Translations under genes and position numbers: made by a program
Part shown: piece by piece, positions 59,563-64,000 of the stretch
How positions within the stretch are numbered: position 1 is the stretch's first letter
Layout: the number at the start of each line of letters is the position of its first letter
DNA from: Altererythrobacter epoxidivorans
GTDB taxonomy: Bacteria; Pseudomonadota; Alphaproteobacteria; Sphingomonadales; Sphingomonadaceae
NCBI RefSeq assembly: GCF_001281485.1
Contig: NZ_CP012669.1
Coordinates: 558,001 to 622,000 of the forward strand
Reading direction: 5' to 3'
Length of the DNA stretch: 64,000 nucleotides
Notes under the pieces: model-generated
What the model saw: the letters and a program-made list of their open reading frames with translations, nothing else
What the model was told of the DNA's origin: nothing
Database searches by the model: none

Positions 59563-59782
59563 GATCCAGTGGAGGGCGGCCCTATAGGCTGCGCGTTCGG
59601 CACTGGCAAGCGTCGAACGCGCAGCGTGGCTTCCCGGTCACGCTTTTCCTCTGTGCGATTGTGGTCGCCTTGCAATGCTGCTAGTCGCGCCCACTTAGCG
59701 CTCTAGGGGAGGATCCGGCGCTGCGTCTGCAGCCACCGGAAGCACCCTTCGCAATGTAAAACACAAGTTCTGACAGGCTTTC

Positions 59783-60106
59783 ATGATGCTCGAAATTCTT
59801 GCTGCAACGGCTGGCGCCGAAGCGCCCCCCGCATGGGTCCAGTGGGCCCCAATCGTCGGCATGGTGCTGATCTTCTGGTTCCTCATCATCCGTCCGCAGA
59901 TGAAGCGGCAGAAAGAGCACCAGGAACGGGTTTCTGGCCTCAAGAAGGGCGATCAGGTCGTTACTGCCGGCGGTCTCGTCGGACGCGTGGCAAAGGTTGA
60001 CGACAACTATGTCGAGCTCGACCTGGCGCAGGGCGTCCGCGTGAAGGCGGTCAAGAACACCATCGGGGACATCATTCCCCCGGGTGGCAACGCGGCAAAC
60101 GACTGA
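59783..60106 (+). CDS. yajC: Sec translocon auxiliary subunit YajC
   Basis: 107 residues, one membrane helix (WVQWAPIVGMVLIFWFLIIRPQ) followed by the conserved cytoplasmic part KRQKEHQERVSGLKKGDQVVTAGGLVGRVAKVDDNYVELDLAQGVRVK. It associates with SecDF in the inner membrane. secD and secF follow at short distances, forming the classic yajC-secD-secF operon. Confidence 0.95.
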   Translation: MMLEILAATAGAEAPPAWVQWAPIVGMVLIFWFLIIRPQMKRQKEHQERVSGLKKGDQVVTAGGLVGRVAKVDDNYVELDLAQGVRVKAVKNTIGDIIPPGGNAAND

Positions 60107-60133
60107 ATCAAGAACGGATAGGGTCCGCTACCA

Positions 60134-61732
60134 ATGCTCGAATTTCCGACCTGGCGTAAGATCTGGCTGTGGGGGCTGACGCTGGTCGCGTGCCTTGCCG
60201 CGCTGCCTTCGCTGTTTTCGACCGCCGGTGTCGGCTGGCCCGACTCGCTCCCCGATCCCGAGATCAACCTCGGTCTCGACCTTGCCGGCGGCAGCCATAT
60301 CCTGCTCGAGGCGCGTGCTGACCAGGTCGCTGCGCAGCGTCTGGAAAACATGGAAGAATCGGTCCGTTCGTTGATGCGCGATGCGGAACCGCGGATTCGC
60401 ATTGGCGATGTCGCGACGACGGGCGGCCAGATGAGCTTCATGCTCGACAATCCCGCCGATCTCGATCGTGCACGCGAACTCCTGCTGCCGATCGTCAATG
60501 GCAATGGCCTGACCCGCGAATGGGACCTGCAGGTTGTCGACGGTCAGCGTATGGTGCTGTCGCCCACCGACGATGGCATCGAGCAGGCAGTTTCTGACGC
60601 GATGGACAGCGCGACCGAAGTGGTCCGCAAGCGTATCGACGCCCTTGGAACGCGCGAGCCGACCATCATCCGACAGGGCGATACACGTATCGTGGTGCAG
60701 GTTCCGGGCCTTCAGGATCCCGATCAGCTCAAGGAACTGCTCGGCCAGACGGCAAAGCTCGAATTCAAGCTGGTCGATGCCAGCGCCCTCCCGACGGATG
60801 TGGCGGCGGGCATCGCCCCTCCGGGAAGCCAGATCTATAACTATTCGGAAACCTCGGATTTTGCCGGGCAAACGGTTGCCGTTCGCCGCCTTGGCGGTAT
60901 CCGCGGCGACAGCCTGACCAATGCGCAAGCGGGTGTCGATCAGCAGACCAACGAGCCGGTCGTGAACATCCAGTTCGACCAGCAGGGCGGTGCCAAGTTC
61001 GCCAAGCTTTCGACCGAGAACGTCGGCAAGTCCTTCGCCATCATCCTCGACGGCGAAGTTATTTCATCGCCGTATTTCCGCGAACCGATCCTGGGTGGTT
61101 CGGCGCAGATTTCGGGCGGCTTCACCCCTGAAAGCGCAAACAACCTCGCCATTTCGCTCCGTTCGGGCGCGCTGCCTGTCGACCTGACCGTGATCGAGGA
61201 ACGCACCGTCGGTCCCGATCTCGGTGCCGACTCGATCCGCAAGGGCCTGCTGGCGATGATGATCGGTTCCGTCGCGGTCGTCGTGCTGATGATCGGCAGC
61301 TATGGTCGCTTCGGCGTCTATGCGACGATCGCGCTGGTATTTAACGTGCTGATGATCCTCGGCATCATGGCGGGCCTTAACACCACGCTTACGCTGCCGG
61401 GTATCGCCGGTTTCGTCCTGACCATCGGTGCGGCGGTGGACGCCAACGTGCTGATCAACGAACGCATCAGGGAAGAACGAAAACGCGGACGGCGCGTCGT
61501 GACCGCGATCGAGACTGGCTACAAGGAAGCCAGCCGCGCGATTTACGATGCCAACGTCACCAACTTCATCGCCGGCGTGTTGCTGTTCCTGTTCGGTTCG
61601 GGCCCGGTACGCGGCTTTGCCGTCGTGCTCGTGATCGGACTGTTCACCAGCGTTTTCACCGCCGTGACGCTCACCCGTATGTGGGTGGCCGGATGGCTGC
61701 GCAAGGCGCGGCCCAGCGACCTAAGTCTGTAA
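60134..61732 (+). CDS. secD: Protein translocase subunit SecD
   Basis: 532 residues. With SecF it uses the proton gradient to pull preproteins through SecYEG. One N-terminal helix is followed by the periplasmic P1 domain (LGLDLAGGSHILLEARAD...). Five C-terminal helices contain the RND motifs GAAVDANVLINERIREE and the conserved ADSIRKGLLAMMIG. The start MLEFPTWRKIWLW is typical of alphaproteobacterial SecD. Confidence 0.97.
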   Translation: MLEFPTWRKIWLWGLTLVACLAALPSLFSTAGVGWPDSLPDPEINLGLDLAGGSHILLEARADQVAAQRLENMEESVRSLMRDAEPRIRIGDVATTGGQMSFMLDNPADLDRARELLLPIVNGNGLTREWDLQVVDGQRMVLSPTDDGIEQAVSDAMDSATEVVRKRIDALGTREPTIIRQGDTRIVVQVPGLQDPDQLKELLGQTAKLEFKLVDASALPTDVAAGIAPPGSQIYNYSETSDFAGQTVAVRRLGGIRGDSLTNAQAGVDQQTNEPVVNIQFDQQGGAKFAKLSTENVGKSFAIILDGEVISSPYFREPILGGSAQISGGFTPESANNLAISLRSGALPVDLTVIEERTVGPDLGADSIRKGLLAMMIGSVAVVVLMIGSYGRFGVYATIALVFNVLMILGIMAGLNTTLTLPGIAGFVLTIGAAVDANVLINERIREERKRGRRVVTAIETGYKEASRAIYDANVTNFIAGVLLFLFGSGPVRGFAVVLVIGLFTSVFTAVTLTRMWVAGWLRKARPSDLSL

Positions 61733-61744
61733 GGGGACCGGAAC

Positions 61745-62722
61745 ATGAAACTGCTCAAGCTCGTCCCCGACGATACCAACATCAAGTTCCTGAAATGGCG
61801 CGTTCCCTTCTTCGTCGTCAGCCTGCTGCTGATTGCGGCCAGCTGGGCGCTCGTCCTGACCAAAGGCATCAATTACGGCGTCGATTTTGCCGGCGGCCAG
61901 GAAGTCCGCGTGACCTTCGAACAGCGTGCAGAGGCTCCCATTGCGGAACTGCGCGAGAAGATCGGCTCGCTCGGCTATGGCGATCCTGTCATCCAGCGTT
62001 TCGGCGCGGAAAACCAGGTCTCGATCCGCGTTCGTCTGCCTGAAGAGGCGGAAAGCGTGCCGGGCGCCGCGACGGAAATCGGCAACAAGGTGATTGCCAA
62101 GATCCAGTCCGAATACCCGAACGTCCGGCGCGACGGTAACGACACCGTGTCGGGCAAGGTGGCTGGCGAATTCCGCAACGATGCAGTCCTCGCACTGATC
62201 GCTGCCATGATCGCCGTCGCAATCTACATCTGGATCCGCTTCGAATGGCAGTTCGGCGTCGGCGGACTGTTCGCGCTGTTCCACGACGTTTCGCTGACGT
62301 TGGGGATGTTCGCGCTGTTCCAGATGGAATTCAGCCTCCAGATCATCGCCGCAATCCTCGCGATCATCGGCTATTCGCTGAACGACACGATCGTCGTCTA
62401 TGACCGTATCCGCGAGAACCTGAAGAAGTATCGCAAGATGCCGGTTCCGGAATTGCTCGACCTGTCGGTGAACGAGACCCTGGCGCGTACCGTGATGACC
62501 TCGCTGACGCTGCTCGTTGCGCTCGTTCCGCTGCTGCTGTTCGGACCGGCCAGCCTGTTCGGTCTGACCGCGGCGATCACGCTCGGTATCTTCGTCGGTA
62601 CCTACAGCTCGATCTACATGGCAGCGCCGCTGCTGGTGTGGCTGGGCGTGACGTCCGACAGCTTCGTGCCGGATGAAACCGTTGCCGATCGCCAGGAGCG
62701 GGTGGCTCGCGGCGAAGGCTGA
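61745..62722 (+). CDS. secF: Protein translocase subunit SecF
   Basis: 325 residues, six helices. Diagnostic motifs are INYGVDFAGGQEVRV at the first periplasmic loop, and GYSLNDTIVVYDRIRENLKKY with NETLARTVMTSLTLLVALVPL in the membrane part. It follows secD by 12 bp. Its stop is 5 bp from the convergent glycosyltransferase stop. Confidence 0.97.
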   Translation: MKLLKLVPDDTNIKFLKWRVPFFVVSLLLIAASWALVLTKGINYGVDFAGGQEVRVTFEQRAEAPIAELREKIGSLGYGDPVIQRFGAENQVSIRVRLPEEAESVPGAATEIGNKVIAKIQSEYPNVRRDGNDTVSGKVAGEFRNDAVLALIAAMIAVAIYIWIRFEWQFGVGGLFALFHDVSLTLGMFALFQMEFSLQIIAAILAIIGYSLNDTIVVYDRIRENLKKYRKMPVPELLDLSVNETLARTVMTSLTLLVALVPLLLFGPASLFGLTAAITLGIFVGTYSSIYMAAPLLVWLGVTSDSFVPDETVADRQERVARGEG

Positions 62723-62727
62723 CTGCG

Positions 62728-63942
62728 CTAGCCGACGAGCCGCTCGTAATGGGCGGCAAGTTCGGCTGCGTTGTTCTTCCAACTGAGGTGCTCGACGCTG
62801 GCGGCCACCGCCTGTGGAGCTGGCTTGTCGGCTAGCAAGCGCCTCGCTGCTGCAACGATAACGTCGATGTCGCGCTTTACCAACAGGCCGGCTGTCTCGT
62901 CCTTGATCAGCTCGCTCGCGCCGCCGACATCGGTGGTGATCACAGGCGTACCGCAGGCAAGCGATTCCACCCATGCATTGGCAAGTCCTTCGCTTCGCGT
63001 CGGCAGGATCATGATATCGGCCGCGGACAGGATCAGCGGCAGAAGGTCGTGATCGACCACGCCTGCGAAATGTACCCGCTCTGTCACATTGAGGTCCCTT
63101 GCGAGCGCTTTCAGGTGATCTTCGTCCTCACCCTTTCCGACCAATATCAGGCGGGCATCGGGGATTGCCGTCAGCGTCCCGATCACGAGGTCCTGCCCCT
63201 TGCGTTCGATCAATGCGCCGACGCTCGCGAAGAGCGGCGCATTTTCCGGCATGTCGAAGCCGAGTTCGCGGGCCAGTCGCTGTCTTAGCCCTGCATGGTC
63301 CAGAGGTCGAAACTTGTCGCGGTCGAGGCCGGTGTAATGGACCGCGATCTTGCTCGCGGGCATTCCCAGTTCGATCATCTGGCGCTTGAGGTCTTCCGAC
63401 ACCGCCAGCAACCCCGTCGCGCGCTCCGCTGCGGCGAGCATCTGCTCACGAGCGAAATCCTTGCCGCCCCAAAAGGTAATGTCCGATCCGCGTGCCTTGA
63501 TCGACAGCGGGATACCCATCTCTTCGGCGATCCATGCAGCGGCAGGGCCATCGGGGAAGAAGAATTGCGCATCGATCAGGTGGATCGGTTCGCGCGCATG
63601 GATTTCGCGGATCAGGGGTAGCGTTGCGCGGACTATGGCGCGCGCGTTCAACCGATTTCCGAAGCGCGGTATCAGGCTGAAGCGCGGCCGGTGGACTGTC
63701 AGGCCGCGTTCTTCAGCCACCGGCGGTATCTTTGCGAGCTTGCGATAGCGCCCCAGTGCAATCGGCGGGACGCCGAGCGGGTTGACCACGGTCACCCGCC
63801 AATCCCCTCTTGCGGCGAGGGCCGCTAACGACTGCACGACAAAGGGGCCGAAGCGGGGATTTGCCGCGTTCGGGAACAGCGTCGAAAGCGACAGGACATG
63901 CTTCAAAGCCGGCGCACCAGCATTTCCGCAATCGCAATCCAT
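62728..63942 (-). CDS. Glycosyltransferase family 4 protein
   Basis: 404 residues, GT-B fold. The N-terminal domain includes HVLSLSTLFPNAANPRFGPFV and LIDAQFFFPDGPAAAWIA. The C-terminal GT4 domain has VGALIERKGQDLVIG, LVGKGEDEDHLKAL and LPTRSEGLANAWVESLACGTPVITTDVGG (E-x7-E). The ATG at 63942 has AAGGA six bases upstream and overlaps the preceding gene by 40 bp. A TTG at 63906 (TTGA overlap with the upstream stop) would begin directly at KHVLSLS, closer to family N-termini. It probably belongs to a polysaccharide cluster continuing to the right. Confidence 0.86.
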   Translation of the reverse strand: MDCDCGNAGAPALKHVLSLSTLFPNAANPRFGPFVVQSLAALAARGDWRVTVVNPLGVPPIALGRYRKLAKIPPVAEERGLTVHRPRFSLIPRFGNRLNARAIVRATLPLIREIHAREPIHLIDAQFFFPDGPAAAWIAEEMGIPLSIKARGSDITFWGGKDFAREQMLAAAERATGLLAVSEDLKRQMIELGMPASKIAVHYTGLDRDKFRPLDHAGLRQRLARELGFDMPENAPLFASVGALIERKGQDLVIGTLTAIPDARLILVGKGEDEDHLKALARDLNVTERVHFAGVVDHDLLPLILSAADIMILPTRSEGLANAWVESLACGTPVITTDVGGASELIKDETAGLLVKRDIDVIVAAARRLLADKPAPQAVAASVEHLSWKNNAAELAAHYERLVG

Positions 63943-64000
63943 GGCGGTCCTTCGACGACCTGCTGTTTCTGGCCGCTGCCCGGTGGCAGGATGCCGACAA
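63903..64000 (-). CDS. C-terminal end of an upstream gene (cut by the window edge)
   Basis: Only the last 31 codons are visible, reading VGILPPGSGQKQQ then VVEGPPWIAIAEMLVRRL and a stop at 63903-63905. It overlaps the start of the glycosyltransferase gene, suggesting one operon. Too little is visible to name a family. The overlap and same strand make a polysaccharide-related role plausible only by position. Confidence 0.5.
   Translation of the reverse strand, partial: VGILPPGSGQKQQVVEGPPWIAIAEMLVRRL

Noticed and set aside
61721..62974. 417-codon minus-strand ORF opposite secF
   Set aside because: Antisense to the clear secF gene. His/Arg/Asp-rich low-quality sequence.

Overview
The window is a high-GC, gene-dense bacterial chromosome segment. 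It looks like an alphaproteobacterium of the order Sphingomonadales, probably an Erythrobacter/Qipengyuania-like member. The lineage call rests on several features together: a class I lysyl-tRNA synthetase, ribosomal protein L21 with a Lys/Ala tail, RcnB-type Arg/Tyr-rich secreted proteins, a 3TM GTA-type holin, and a methionine gamma-lyase paired with an Lrp regulator. This is inference from gene content. No rRNA or other decisive marker is present.

Layout. 0-3 kb: moaE (cut by the left edge), an FNR-type regulator coupled to a lipoprotein gene, then rplU-rpmA. 3-9 kb: a GNAT gene, tandem di-iron-like PF10118 paralogues with a divergent TetR gene, ygfZ, pyrC and rarD. 9-20 kb: a glycine-zipper protein, a lipoprotein, astD, selO, an alpha/beta hydrolase coupled to a glycosyltransferase, a YfgM-like TPR protein with bamB, an ICMT-like membrane methyltransferase, and gshA with a small monooxygenase. 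20-29 kb: rsmE, ubiA, an SRAP protein, a soxR/VOC pair with a SoxR box, sixA, a DinG-type helicase, and methionine gamma-lyase with its Lrp regulator. 29-35.5 kb: an envelope block of MscS, serine hydrolase, two small secreted proteins and an AlgE-like barrel, with a divergent winged-helix protein. 35.5-39 kb: the least ordinary stretch, with an lrp remnant, several very small genes, cspA, an unusual TTG-start infA paralogue, and a membrane-protein gene bracketed by a 68-bp imperfect direct repeat. 39-50 kb: lysK, a prolyl-hydroxylase-like oxygenase, cytochrome b561, an RcnB-like protein, a flavin-oxidase-like protein, a SlyD-like PPIase, an SRPBCC/ArsR operon whose first gene seems to start with ATC, ettA, a diguanylate cyclase and a MATE exporter. 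50-64 kb: three tRNAs, a polysaccharide deacetylase, a kinase-like protein with a decayed ATPase domain, a second Lrp gene, aroQ-accB-accC, a holin-like gene, a CitE-like lyase, yajC-secD-secF and a second glycosyltransferase.

Most of the content is housekeeping: envelope assembly and secretion (bamB, yajC/secDF), fatty-acid initiation (accBC), translation (L21, L27, IF-1, LysRS, EttA, RsmE, tRNAs), and redox or stress control (FNR, SoxR, gshA). I see no CRISPR array, transposase, prophage block or recognisable defence island. The strongest unusual signals are small: the ATC-start SRPBCC gene under twin palindromic operators, the truncated lrp copy with a 12-bp slippage deletion, the repeat-bracketed membrane gene, and a perfect FNR box between two convergent genes.
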